This document shows positions 46,101-57,972 of a stretch of 64,000 nt of DNA, piece by piece; position 1 is the first letter of the stretch, and the number at the start of each line of letters is the position of its first letter. Made by a program: the position numbers and the translations under genes. Below the pieces are notes generated by a model. That model was not told the DNA's origin and ran no database searches. It was given only the letters and a program-made list of their open reading frames with translations. Source of the stretch: Primulina eburnea (Eukaryota; Streptophyta; Magnoliopsida; Lamiales; Gesneriaceae); the NCBI RefSeq assembly GCF_022965805.1, contig NC_133101.1, forward strand, positions 51,354,342 through 51,418,341. Reading direction: 5' to 3'.

Positions 46101-47790
46101 AACAAATGCTGAATAGATAAATAAATTTAGCATTTGATTGCGAGTTCTTACTGGATCAGATGGATTTCCTATTACCGGTTCAGGTGGATGTGATTTTCTC
46201 CATCTGTACTCAGTATTTGTTGTATCAACAATTTCTTCAGTTGGTAACTGAACACAGTTTTCAGCCTCAGTTGGTGCTTCGTCAACTGGTATTTAAATGT
46301 TATCATTATGCTCTATCAACTGATCTTCAGCAACGACTTCCTGTACATCTGATTGGTCCAGTACTTCTGGTTCAGGTGTTTGAAGTATTTTTTGATTGCC
46401 ATGACTTTCATTTTTGCCATCATCTTCCAAACTGATATCTGTAAATAGATCAACTATCTCAACTTGATCAGTTGGATTATCAGTTAGTTCAGTTTCATCG
46501 AAATCAACATGAGCAGACTCTTCAACATTTAGGGTTTTCTTGTTGAAGACTCTATAAGCTATACTAACTGATGAGTATCCAAGAAATATTCCTTCTGCAG
46601 ATTTAGCATCAAACGCTTTTAAATAATTTTTACCATTATCAAGAGTAAAACATCTGCAGCTGAATATTTTTAAATAAGTAATTATACTTTTTCTTCCATG
46701 CTAGATCTCATATGGTGTTTTCATATGATTCTTATTAATCATTGATCTGTTCTGAGTGTAACACGCAGTGTTTACTGCCTCTGCCCAAAATCTTTGAGAA
46801 ATACCAGAATCAGCAAGCATTGTTCTAGCAGCTTCTTTAAGAGTCTGATTTCTTCTCTCAGCTACACCATTTTGCTGAGGAGTTCTTCCTGCTGAGAGCT
46901 CATGCTTAATTCCAGCATTTTCTAGGAAATTTGAAAGAGTTTGATTGATGAATTCAGTTCCTCGATCAGATCATATTCGATCAATTCCAACTGATTTTTC
47001 ATTTAAAAGTCTTTTGAAGAGCTTTATTAGTTGCGAAGCAGTATGGTCTTTAGATTTGAGAAAAATAACCCAAGTAAATTTTGAAAAATCATCTACGACT
47101 ACCAAGATGTATTTCATTCCCCCTAAGCTCATGACTGATATAGGACCAAAGAGATCCATGTGCAACAGTTCTAAGCATCGGGATGAAGATTTACAGCCCT
47201 TGTTTTTAAACGAGGATCGTATTTGTTTACCATACTGACATGCTGAGCAAAGTTTTCCTTTTGAAAAGTCTATTTTGGGCAAACCAGTTACAAGTTCATG
47301 TTTACTCAGATAGGCAATGGATTTTAAGTTTAAATGATTTAGTCTCTTATGTCACAACCAGTTTTTAGATGATTTGGAAGCAATAAAACAAACTAGTGCA
47401 TAAGTTTGATCATTCCAACTGACTTTATATGTGTTTCCACAACGTTTGCCATTTAGTATGATTTCATCAGTTGAAGTTTTGACTGAACATGAGTTTTTGT
47501 CAAATTGTACTAAGAATCCACTGTCGCATAACTGACTGATGTTAATCAAGTTATACTTCAGGTTTTCTACTAATAGAACATCTTTAAAAGTAAAGTTACC
47601 ATGGATAAGCTTACCCTTACCCACAGTTCTACCTTTGAAATTGTCCCCAAAACTGATGTTTGGACCACTGTATTTGATCAGTTGAGATAACACACTTGCA
47701 TCTCTTGTCATATGTCGCGAACTTCCACTGCCCAAATACCATATTGAGTTCTTGTTTGTACCTGTTACCTGCAATCACACACACAATATA
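46100..47790 (-). pseudogene. Copia B pol: protease and integrase
   Basis: The protease region starts near 47774. The active site reads WYLGSGSSRHMTRD instead of D-S-G-C-S; the Asp is Gly (codon 47730-47732), which would inactivate it. Then come the pre-integrase zinc region (HKRLNHLN, then LCSACQYGKQ) at 47350-47200, and the integrase core with MDLFGPISV, VVDDFSKFTWV, a stop at about 46970 where Arg is expected, SDRGTEFINQ, and QNGVAERRNQTL. The C-terminal part reads FWAEAVNTACYTQNRS and EGIFLGYSSVSIAYRVF. The region after 46500 is a long acidic linker typical for copia. Confidence 0.88.
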
Positions 47791-48085
47791 ACTTGGTACC
47801 CATATCTATTTGGGTCCTGAGCTGATTAGTCCATTAGGAACCCACACTTGGATTAGTCTATCAGACTTACCAGTAGCTGTATTCCAAATGGATTTTCTCG
47901 GCTTTTGTGTGCTTGGTGTGTAGTGTACAGATGATACATTATGTGTTTTAGCTTTATTCAACTGATTGTTCAGTCTATATCTCTTCTGAACTGGCTTGCA
48001 GTTATAGTAATTGAAAAAGCTATTCGAATAAATCTTGTGAAATCTCTTTGATGACTGAATTTGTGAATCAATTGAGAATTTTTTA

Positions 48086-49774
48086 CTATAACCAATAAAT
48101 CTCATATCTTCTAGCCTTGCTCATGTTCTTAGTAGGTTGCTCAATCAGTTTTCTGGGCTCAATTTGTTCTTGTACTACTGTTGCTGTGACAAAGTGAATG
48201 TATTTCCTTTTGTCTATTTTTATCTTTGGTTGAGTATCATTTGGATACATTTCTTCTTGAGTGTTGAACCCAAAACCAGTTTTATCAGAAACTGATTTTT
48301 GTGAATTCTGCATCTCATTCAGTGCAGTAGATGACTTCTTCCAAGACTGAATGAGCTCAGTCTGTTTTGAGTTTTCAAGAGTCAACTTCTGGATTAATGA
48401 TTGATTTTTGTCTCTCTCTGCTTTTAGCTCAGCAATTTCCCTTTTTAGACTCAACCCATCAAATTATTCATCAGTTTTGGTTTTATTGTCTGTGGGATCA
48501 GTTTGCTTTACTTTGATTTTTTCAAATGATGATGCAAGCTTTTGATACTCATTTACCATGTCATGTAGTGTTAGAATGAGTTCTTCTCGTGTGAAATCAG
48601 TTGAGCTGAAATCAAATACCTGTTGGCTAGATAATTCTTCTCCTGCGTTATTAGCCATCAAGCACTTGACTTCCTCATCATCACTAGAGCTCCATGAGCT
48701 TTCTGGTTCTGACTCTTCACTGTCAGTTTCTGCCCATTTAGATTTGTTTTCTTCAGCTAAGAGTACCTCATGTTTCTTTCTAAAGGACTTCTTATCTTCC
48801 TTGGGTCTTGTTTTGTGCTCATATGATTTCTTTCTTCTATCAGTTGAGCCTTGACTGTCCTTCTTGGGTTTAGGACAATCAGCAATAAAGTGACCTGATT
48901 TGCCTCAGTTGTAGCAGGCATTTGATTCATCTTTAGAGTTGTTCCTTTGGTATGGCTTCTGAATGTTTCCTTGATTATTTCTCATGAACCTTCCAAATTT
49001 TTTGATGAACAATGACATAGCATCACTGCTCAACTGATCAGCAGATTTCTCGACTGAACTGATTGGTTCTATTCTGACAGCAGCTAGAGCAGTTGTGGCA
49101 GCAGGGGTAGATGTTTCACCTTCTGTGGTCTGCAGCTCAAGTTCATAAGCCTTTAAATCAGCAAACAAATCATGAAGTTCAATCTGGTTCAAATCTTTGG
49201 ACTCCCTCATTGCCATGGTCTTGACATCTCATTCTTTGGGAAGACCTCTCATTACCTTTAGTGCGATCTCTTTGTTGGTATACACTTTTCCAAGTGCATT
49301 TAACTCATTGATGATACTGCTTACTCTTTCATCATACTCGTGCATTGATTCTCCTGCTTTTATTTTGATGTTATCAAACTTTTGAACAGCAACAGAGAGT
49401 TTATTTTTTTTGGTTTGATCATTTCCTTCACACAGTTGAATCAGCTTTTCCCAAATTTCTTTGGCTGACTTACACATCTTTATTTTGCTGAAGGTTACTT
49501 TGTCCAGCGTTTTGTACAGAATGTCTTTAGCCACATTATCAATATTTTCTTTTCTTTTATCTTCAGTTGTCCATTCATCTCTGGGCTTTTCTATTCTTTG
49601 TGGTGCCCCTTCTGTTATGGCAACTGCTGTATTTGTTTTTAGAATCTTCATGGGTCCATCAGTTATGACATACCATATGTCATCATCTTGTGCAGTTAAA
49701 TGAGCCTGCATTCTGATTTTCCAATCATCAAATTCTTCTCTGGAGAACATAGGAATTTTGTTGAATGAAGTCAT
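48086..49774 (-). pseudogene. Copia B gag
   Basis: The start is the ATG at 49774 (MTSFNKIPMFSREEFDDWKI). The gag core continues with KIKMCKSAKEIWEKLIQL and a UBN2-type helical region to 49229. Stops stand at 49229 (Trp expected), inside the zinc knuckle near 48905 (CYN, stop, GKSGHFIADC; Cys expected) and at 48464. The reading frame itself stays the same from 49774 to 48086, so damage is by point change only. The C-terminal third is acidic, then coiled-coil (SLKREIAELKAERDKNQSLI). Confidence 0.9.
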
Positions 49775-49820
49775 GCTAGCAAGTTTATAAATCAAAAGAA
49801 TTCAAGAACAAGATTCAACT

Positions 49821-49832
49821 GCTCTGATACCA
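49821..49832 (-). other. Primer binding site of copia B
   Basis: Minus-strand TGGTATCAGAGC is an exact complement to the 3' end of initiator-Met tRNA, two bases inside the 5' LTR. Confidence 0.92.
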
Positions 49833-49834
49833 CT

Positions 49835-50829
49835 TGATAGGATCGATTAACGTATCAAGAGTGTTTAGAAAAGGGGTTGAATAAACACTCACACTTAAAA
49901 CTGATCTTTTCGAATTTTGAGTTCAGTTTGGTGACAAACTGATTCTCGGAATCTTATTGGTGAATGACAATCAGTTAAACTAAAGTAGTTGCGGAAAGTA
50001 ACTGACTGAAAGATAGAATACGAAACTGAAAGAAAACACACAAGAATTGTTTCTGGATGTTCGGAGATTTCAATTACTCCTACGTCACCCCTTCTATCTC
50101 AAGGATAAGATTTCCACTAAAAGACTTTGATCGAATACAAGATTTATACTGACCCACTTCAGTTTGGACTTATCACTGCCAAAAGCTGAAACTCTTAGTA
50201 TTACAAAAATGTTCTCAGTGCGTAACTGATCTTAGCACTATCGAATTTAACGATTATTTCTAAGTGCTAGTGAGCTCAAATTGTAGCCTTAACTGCTACG
50301 AATTATAAATCAAGTAAGAGTGAGCTGAGATTTTAGCAGAGTAACAACAAGCTTTGAATAGAGTAATCTCCTTTTTATTCAGTTGTTCTTCTATCATATT
50401 TATAAGCTTTCCTTTCAACGGTAACTTGAGATATATTTGAATCTTTGTATCCGTTGATTGCCACTTCATCATTCCTTGGTAATTGTTTGCTTCATTTATT
50501 GTAATGCGGCGTCTTAACTGCTTTAGCCGAAATGCATTGTTCTAAGCTGTATTGATTGAAATGTGGCGTTTCACATTCAGTTGCATTCTTCTATGTCTCT
50601 TTGTCGATTGAATGTTCTTTCTCGAGACATGTTTAGTTGAAAGATGCTTAGCTTAAAAGCATACAGCTGAATGTATTATCTGTCAGTTGACGAGGAGAAT
50701 AACTGAATTGCGTTTCATTTGCGTAGATTAGTTTATAAATTCAGTTGCTGAGTTCAGTTTACTCGATCAGTTGGTTCGTATTTTCAGTTGGTTTATATTT
50801 TGTCAAATGCCGGAATTCAGTTTCCAACA
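49835..50829 (-). repeat. 5' LTR of copia B
   Basis: It is the partner of 38847-39870 with the same ends (minus-strand TGTTGGAAACTGAATTCCGG to CGATCCTATCA). The lineage block with CTACGTCACCCCTTC is at 50053-50094. It differs from the 3' LTR by scattered substitutions and a 27-base unit. Confidence 0.92.
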
Positions 50830-50834
50830 GTATC

Positions 50835-51594
50835 ACTAAAAGAATTTGGTTTTGTAGTACACACTTGTACAAACCCACTTCAGCAGGGCTTATCTATTGC
50901 CTACTGAAACTCTTAGTAACTCAATACAATAGTTCAAAAATAGCAATGTTCTGGAAAAGACTCTTTCCAGTTTACAAATTCTTCTACACAATATTATAAA
51001 GTTTGGCTTGAAGAGATGAAGAACAGCAGTACAAAATGATCTCCAAAGATCAGATGTATAATATGATGCGTATACTGCTTTTCTTCAAGTGTGAGCTTTT
51101 GAAGATAATGAAAATTTCGCGGTTGCTCAATGTATCGTTGGATGGATAAGAATGATCAGCGTTGTTACCTAAATGGTTTTGATCCATATAAATAGGTAAC
51201 TTGAGTCCAACGTCTATAATCAGATATTGTCTCCTGTCCTCTGATAAAATCAGCTTTATTACCGAAATAGGTTCCTGCATAAGAGCTACAGAACAATCAG
51301 TCCTGTTTTATACTAAAATCGGTAAAGCGTATTAAATGACTTAGTATAGCATTTAATGGTGCAATAAATTCTTGGTACTGGATAAGATAACAGTAACAAT
51401 TAAGATTGAAACAATCGAGTAGAAATCCGTTAAGTGCTGATCCAGTAGAACTAAGTTCTGCTAAGCCGTTGAGTATTAAATAAAATACTGCTTCTGATAG
51501 AACAACTCAAAAGCTACTATTTTGAATAATCTTCTGGTTGATATTATTCCTACTTGTTTTAATACTTATCACCACAATAAAGTTAAATCTAACA
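50835..51594 (-). repeat. 5' LTR of copia C, part 2
   Basis: It continues the LTR interrupted at 38846, counting the GTATC target site once. It includes ACTTGTACAAACCCACTTCAG, shared with other members of the lineage, and ends plus-strand TCTAACA at 51594, that is TGTTAGA on the minus strand. The two parts together give about 1030 bases, a normal length for this lineage. Confidence 0.7.
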
Positions 51595-53749
51595 AAACAC
51601 TTGTTGGAATCACGCATAATCAAGGTAAGAGGAACTTAGGGTTTTTGCATGGAACCATGGCTTGTAAGGGACGACTAGCTTGCATGGTTGGGCAGGGCTT
51701 GGCTAGGTGGCTGGGCTGGTCGTGATCAAGGGTGGGGAAGAGTCCTAGGAGGCATAGGGATCGAGTCTTGGGCTGGGGAAGAGTCCACGTGAAGAGGGAC
51801 TCCTCTCCATGCTCGAGCAAGGAGGCTGCAGCCAAGGGGGTTCGTGGCTGGCTTGGGCGGATAAGGCTGGTTCAATAGGGTCCGAGGAAGGTGGCTAGGG
51901 GGATGGATCTTAGGCTGGTGCAGCGGTGGCTCGTGAGGAAGCCGGCCGCGACTGTTGAAGAGCGGGCTTGCGCGTAGGTCGTAGCTTGTGTGATGGGGCT
52001 GTTTGCATGGCTTGCTGCGTGGGGTAGGGGCTCGGTGTTGGTCCAGGCTAGGTCTGAGCATGGTCCAAGGTCAGTGAGGGGCAGGTGATGGTCGAGGGTT
52101 AAGGGGTTGGTTGAGTCCTAAGCTAACTAGGAGTCCTAGTGAACCTATGAAACTTGTGCACCAATCAGGCTTAGGGAACGAGGCTTTTCGATTGGGCCAA
52201 CGCTGGTTGCATGGGCTAGGATTTGGTAAGTGGGGTTCCTAGGTGGTGGCGGTTTGGCTCGAGGTGGCTTGGACATGGCTCGAGTAAATTATGAGATCAC
52301 TTGGTGTTTTCAAATAAGGGTCATATTTCGAAAATTAAGGGGGAAGGTTCGAAACATGGGTCCACGGGGGCGGCTCATGATTTGAAAGGGTAGTTATGTA
52401 ATAAAAAGTTTATGTCTAAAATTTAGGATCAAAATATTCAAGTTTGAATTTAATCGGGATTAAAACGCTTAACAAACAAATAATTAAAGAATTAAATCGA
52501 AAGCCTCGAATTTAAACGAAATAAAAATATAATAATTTAGGCTTAAATAATAATTTTGGATGGTTTAGAGTCAATAAAATTTAGAAAAAGTCAATATCGA
52601 GAATTTTAGAATCCAAGGGCAAAACGATCATTTTACATCTGCGTAGTACAAAAATTGTTGGCAGCGTCCCTAAGGATCATAACGCATGTTAAATGATATT
52701 TTATGATGTTTAAAATGAAAATATGATATTTTATGATTTATGGTAAAGTTGTGCCATTTTTACTGCAAAATGATATTTTTGAAAAGTTATGATATGGTAC
52801 AATTTTTAATATTAAATATGCTATTTTTAAAATGTGGAAAGAAAATGATATTTTATGTTTTAAAAAAGGAAAAAGAAAAATATTTTGAGGGATGTGATTG
52901 ACTGTGACAAAGAGGATATGTGGGCTTCGTTGTAAAAAAGAACGGTGAACTTACAATGTTGGAGGATCCGTTTTAAGAAAGAACGATGAACTTACAATTT
53001 TATTTTTGGGGATGTCGTGAGGGAAAAGGCCCCAAAGGGGGCTCATATACGGGACAATGTCTCAGAGAGAGCCCGACGATCGTACTTCCATGGTTGTTCC
53101 TAGTGCCCGTCCCCATGTGTATGTGGAGCTAATACTGCAGTCGACCAAATGATAAAAGGCTAGTCACTTTCAAGGATCAAATTTCACCCAAAATGATAAA
53201 GGATGAAAGCTTTACGATTTTACGATTTTACAATATATGCTTTATTTATGCTGAAATTTATTTTAAATGGTTTAATAATGTTCAAAATTTATTTTATATA
53301 AAAATATGATTTTAATGCATGTGTCTGTATATGTATTACTTGTTATTCGTGTTTAAAACCTGCTGAGTCATTAGACTCATTAGGTTTGAATGCTTCACGT
53401 GATTATTGTGTTGTTGGAGGTGCTGACACTTGAGTGGATCGAGTTGAGCAATACACTCTCAAGGGACAGTTACTTCCGCACTAGCTTGATAGTTAAAAAA
53501 TTCAAATATTTTCGGTAAGGATTTTATTAGAGATTTTATGCTTTATTTTGAAGTTTATTATGTCTAGGTTAACGGTAGAAGTTGAATTTTATTAATTGAT
53601 GATTTAGAGATTTTATGTACTTGAGAATTAAAATGTAAAGTTATTTTGATTTATGAAAACGTTAAATTAGTTTAAATGATGTTTGTCGACCTTATGTTTA
53701 TAATAAAAAATGTAGTAGAATTTTAAAGTTAAAAACGAGGGACATTTCA
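51595..53749 (+). mobile_element. Gypsy-type LTR, family J copy 3
   Basis: It shares ordered blocks with copies 1 and 2: a G-rich tract at 51640-52280, TTTTACATCTGCGTAGTACA at 52630 (ATTTTAGATGTAAAACG inverted in copy 2), the AGGCCCCAAAGGGGGCTC block at 53025-53090, GCTGAGTCATTAGACTCATT at 53364, and an end GAGGGACATTTCA at 53749. The left end is cut by copia C. Its missing start may be the plus-oriented stretch before 38449 on the other side of C. Confidence 0.65.
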
Positions 53750-54912
53750 TGAATTATCAACAAGGTCTCGAGGCACGTAGATCCAATTAAAAAAAAACTA
53801 CTTTCTCACTTTATTGTGATTTACCATTTCTTATACAATTTATTGGTTTACTAGTGCGCATAAAAGATAATAACTGTCAGTTTTCTTGTCATAAAAAATA
53901 TTGTTTAAAATAAAATGACATTTATATATTATTAAGAATAAGTTTTTTAAAACAAATATTTAAGAATTTCTTCAATAGTTAAGAAGCCTAACCGACCTAA
54001 ACTATGTATAATAAAAAAAAATCTATATATAGATTAATTTATCAAGCATTAATGCATCGATTCATGGCAAAATACAAGTACAAAAATAAATCTAAAAAAT
54101 TAAAAATATTTTCTTTTGATTTTTCTAAAAAAATTATTTTTAATAAATATATAGTGTTAAATGGGAACAAATAAGAGTGGAAAATTAATGACTTTAGATT
54201 AATTATGTTTTCAGACCCAGTGAATGCAAGCTGGTCTTCGTTGAATATTGAATCCCACCACAAATTATTTACTATTAGACAATGAAACGAATATATGTCA
54301 AAAATTATTATATTATAATATTTGTACAATTCGAATAGCCGAGGGAATAAACTGTCCCTTTCCCGACAATATAATTAAATGCCGTTTTTGTATGATCTGA
54401 AAGATGCATGATAAACGTTGTTACCAAATAATTAATGATACGAATTTATTTATTTACATAAAAAATATATATAATATACTTAGGTTTGATAACCAATTTT
54501 TCGGGAAAAAAATAGAAAATCCATGGAAATAAACACAATCCACACACTATAGTTGGGTAAGAGTGAGAATATATCGATGGATTGCTTTCTTCCTTTATGA
54601 GAAAATTTATTGATTTACAAAAAATTAGTGTCAAAGATCTAACACAATTAAAGGTATTTTTTATAATTAATTATTTTAAAAAAAATTCAAAATTAATGTG
54701 TATGCAAAACTCCACCAGCAAAGTTCGGGTGCCACGCTGCTTATGACAGTAATTTTCGTGATTTTCTGCTTTCGTGATTCTCGGATTGACTAAATGAAAT
54801 TTTGATGCCAATTCATTATAAACATCGATCTTCTTCTCACATTTCATCGATTCTTTCTAAAAATTTAAACATGCAATTCTATATTTCCAATTTTTTCCAA
54901 TCAATTTAATGA
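53750..54912 (+). repeat. Direct segmental duplication, copy 1
   Basis: It matches 55886-57007 over its full length, from ACAAGGTCTCGAGG to the closing TTTCCAATCAATTTAATG, with small indels. In copy 2 the closing ATG starts a MULE transposase, so this is the MULE 5' non-coding region. Here the ATG is followed by only a few codons and then a gypsy gag fragment. No coding region lies inside. Confidence 0.9.
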
Positions 54913-54916
54913 TAGA

Positions 54917-55470
54917 CTGTTGTGAGAAGGAGTGTCGGTGACGGTGAACCTTGAGACTCTTACATGGGAGGGATTCAAAGAGGTATTCTACTCGAAGTTC
55001 TTGACGGATGATGTTCGCTCCTGATTGACTAGGGAGTTTATGATGCTGAGAGAGAGAAATCGCTCTGTGTCGGAGTTTGTCAGGAAATTTGAGCATGGAT
55101 GTCACTTTGTGCCAATGATTGATAATAATCCAGGAAAGAAGTCGAGGCATTTTCTTGATGGTTTGCAGCCGATCTTGCGCCGTGATGTTCATGTGGTTGG
55201 TCTTACAACTTTCTCAGCTGCTGTGACTAGGTAATTTGTGGCGGTGCAGAATCAGAGGGACATTGAAAACGACATACATGGCAAGAAGTCTTATCGGGAG
55301 CCTCGACACCAGCCTCAACAGCAGAATAAGAGGTCATTTCAGGAACCATTCACGAGCAAGTGACCGCAACCCTGAAGATGGCTACTCAGAATTCTAACTG
55401 TGTGCCCGATGTGCAGCCACGGAAGGCTACTCAGAATCCTAATAACTATCCTAATGATTATCCTGTGTGC
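54917..55470 (+). pseudogene. Gypsy gag fragment between the duplicated blocks
   Basis: The frame reads LETLTWEGFKEVFYSKFLTD, then a stop at about 55020, then LTREFMMLRERNRSVSEFVR, KFEHGCHFVPMI and SRHFLDGLQPILRRDVHV. This is the central part of a Ty3/gypsy gag domain from a branch other than element E. It ends before any clear zinc knuckle, and no LTR, primer site or pol adjoins it. It sits just after copy 1 of the MULE upstream region, in the place where the transposase stands in copy 2. Confidence 0.8.
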
Positions 55471-55885
55471 CTTAATCAACTTAATTTCTAAAAAGCTTGG
55501 AATGACATAAATAAAAATTCATCTAAATGATATCAATAAGTCAATTAAATGAAATCTATTTTATTCTTCTATAAATGAAGTTTAAATAGATTTTTATTGA
55601 ACACTAAAAACACGTAAATTATGTTTTTAAAATAATATAACTTAAATAAAATAATAAATAAATACATATGAGTAAATAAATTAAATAATCGGTTTAAAAC
55701 ATAATTTATAAGTTATTTTATAAGAAAATGAATCTAGAAATTATTTAGTAGGTTTACAAACATAAATTATAAGTTATTTTAGGGAAAAAAATGATTCTAG
55801 AAAATTAATTAGTACACATGACCTGAAAATGAAAAAAATAAATAAATACATAAAATTATCTATACTAAACTGATAAATAAAAGTT
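55471..55885. other. AT-rich spacer with a short tandem repeat
   Basis: No gene is seen. Around 55692-55810 two adjacent copies of a roughly 60-base unit occur (CATAATTTATAAGTTATTTT and CATAAATTATAAGTTATTTT, each followed by a TCTAGAAA motif). Confidence 0.7.
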
Positions 55886-57007
55886 TGAATTGCCAACAAG
55901 GTCTCAAGGTAGATTCATTTAAAAAAATACTTTCTCACTTTATTGTGATTTACAATCTCTTATATTAATTTAGTAGTTTACCAGTACGCATAAAAAGATA
56001 ACGGCGTCGGTTTTGTTGTCATAAAAAAATATTGTTTAAAAATAAAATTACATTTATATGTTATTCAGAATAATTTAGTTAAAACAAATTTTAAGAATGA
56101 CTTAAATAGTTAAGAAGCCTAACCGACCTAAACTATCGATTCATGGCAAAATACAAGTACAAAATAAATTTATAAAAATTAAAAATATTTTCTTTTGAAA
56201 ATTCGAAAATTATTTTTAAAAAACTTATTTTTAATGAATATATAGTGTTAAATGGGAAAAGATAAGAGTGGAAAATTAATTACTTTAGATTAGTTGTCTT
56301 CAGACCCCGTGAATGCAAGCTGGTTTTCGATGAATATATTGAATCCCACAAATTATTTATTATGAGACAATGAAACGTGTATATATAAAAAATTATTATA
56401 TTATATATTTGTACAATTCGAATAGTCGAGGGAATAAACTGTCCCTTTCCCGACAATATAATTAAATGCAGTTTTTGTATGATCTGAAGATGCATGATAA
56501 ACGTTGCAACCAAATAATCAAATATATGAATTTATTTATTTACATTAAAAAAATATAATATACTTAGGTTTGATAACCGAATTTTCGGGAAAAAAATAGA
56601 AAATCCATGGAAATAAACCCAATCCACACACTATAGTTGGGGTAAGAGTGAGAATATATCGATGGATTGCTTTTTTCCTTTGTGAGAAACAAGATAATAA
56701 AAGATTTATTGATTTACAAAAGATTAGTGTCAAAGATCCAACAGAATTAAAGGGTTTTTTTATAATCATTTTTTTTAAAAAATAAAATAAAATTACCGTG
56801 TATGCAAAACTCCACCAGCAACGTTCACGTGCCACACTTCTACGATGGTACTTTTCGTGATTCCCGGCTTTCCGTGATTTCCATATCGACTAAATGAAAT
56901 TTTGATGCCAATTCATTGTAAACATCGACCTTCTTCTCATATTTCGTCGATTCTTTCTAAAAATTCAAACACACGATTCTATATTTTCAATTTTTCCAAT
57001 CAATTTA
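55886..57007 (+). repeat. Direct segmental duplication, copy 2
   Basis: It is the partner of 53750-54912. It ends exactly before the presumed ATG of the MULE transposase at 57008, so it probably holds that gene's promoter and leader, and possibly the element's terminal region. No terminal inverted repeat could be identified, since the other end of the MULE is missing. Confidence 0.9.
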
Positions 57008-57972
57008 ATGGATATAATCGGTGTTATCTTATATTTGCATGGTTATTGTCGAGAACAGATCGGTCGAATATAGTATCCCACATGTGAGACCGATTCGATT
57101 ATTACGATATATTAGTTTGTTGGAACTAGTTCAAATTGTGAGAAAGAAATTAAACATCGATCCAATGAATTTTACTATCAAATTGTCAACTAAATATTCA
57201 TTCATGGAAAAATCATCATGGAATTCATCGTATTCATAACATTTATGTAAGGCACGTCTGATATGCCATAATTTTTTAATAAAAGTATTCGGAGAGGAGC
57301 TTCTTGATTCTATTGATATACATTCGATTTGCGATCCAAGTATTATAACCCAGACAAAGCCGAGCTATATGTAAACATGATTTTTAAGGATATAAATGAT
57401 TTGATAGCATATGTGAATTATTACCTCTTTAGAGTCGTCGGACATGAGTATAATGTTGTTGATAGAACACGTATTTTTATAAATTACGGTTCAAAAACAC
57501 ATCTTCTACTGTTATAAGGTGCCGAAGATGGGTTATTGGAAATTAACGAAATATGGTGGGTCGTATACATGTATCTCTACAAATGTCGGCATAGATCATA
57601 GTAACTTGAGTTCTGAGATGGTGGCAAATACACTATTAGGCATTGTACGATGTGATCCTTTGTTTGAGATTAAGTTTATAATTGAGCAAGTGAAAGACAA
57701 ATTTGAATATGCAATATCGTATAAAATTCATGGCGAAGTTTGCAACATGAGGTGGTGATTGTTTACGGTACATGGGAGAGCTCCATTCAACTTCTTCTAA
57801 AATATATGGTGCTCTGTCCAAATATAATTCTCGAAAAATTGTGAAGTGGAACCATCTTAGATCGATTAACAAAGCGATAAAAATATTGAACTATGTTTTT
57901 CAGCTTTCAAATTATGCATATATGGGTTTCTACACTACCTCAAAATCATTAGTGTCGATGGTGCATATTTTT
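57008..57972 (+). pseudogene. MULE (MuDR-type) transposase, N-terminal part
   Basis: The start ATG at 57008 gives MDIIGVILYLHG; a frameshift leads to VEYSIPHVRPIRLLRYISLL and IVRKKLNIDPM. After another shift the MuDR DNA-binding domain follows (ELYVNMIFKDINDLIAYVNY at 57360-57420; GYWKLTKYGG, then TCISTNVGIDHSNLSS at 57530-57610). Next is the region before the catalytic core (NTLLGIVRCDPLFEIKFIIE; IVKWNHLRSI; KILNYVF). The fragment stops at VSMVHIFC or, in another frame, SVDGAYFL, which carries the first catalytic Asp; there an LTR begins. At least four frame changes. The rest of the DDE core and the SWIM zinc finger are missing. Confidence 0.8.

Larger units (their letters stand above)
38847..50829 (-). 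mobile_element. Complete giant copia element B (SIRE-like), about 12.0 kb
   Basis: LTRs of 1024 bases (38847-39870) and 995 bases (49835-50829) enclose, on the minus strand, a primer site, gag-pol, a spacer with two opposite-strand ORFs, a long sense 3' ORF and a polypurine tract. A perfect 5-base target duplication (GTATC, 38842-38846 and 50830-50834) lies inside the LTR of copia C. The size is about twice that of an ordinary copia element, and the extra 3' coding region is typical of the SIRE/Maximus branch. Gag-pol has point stops and several frameshifts. Confidence 0.93.

Noticed and set aside
51620..52061. Pro-rich minus-strand ORFs of 71 and 111 codons
   Set aside because: They lie opposite the G-rich leader of a J-type LTR; other J copies do not keep them open.
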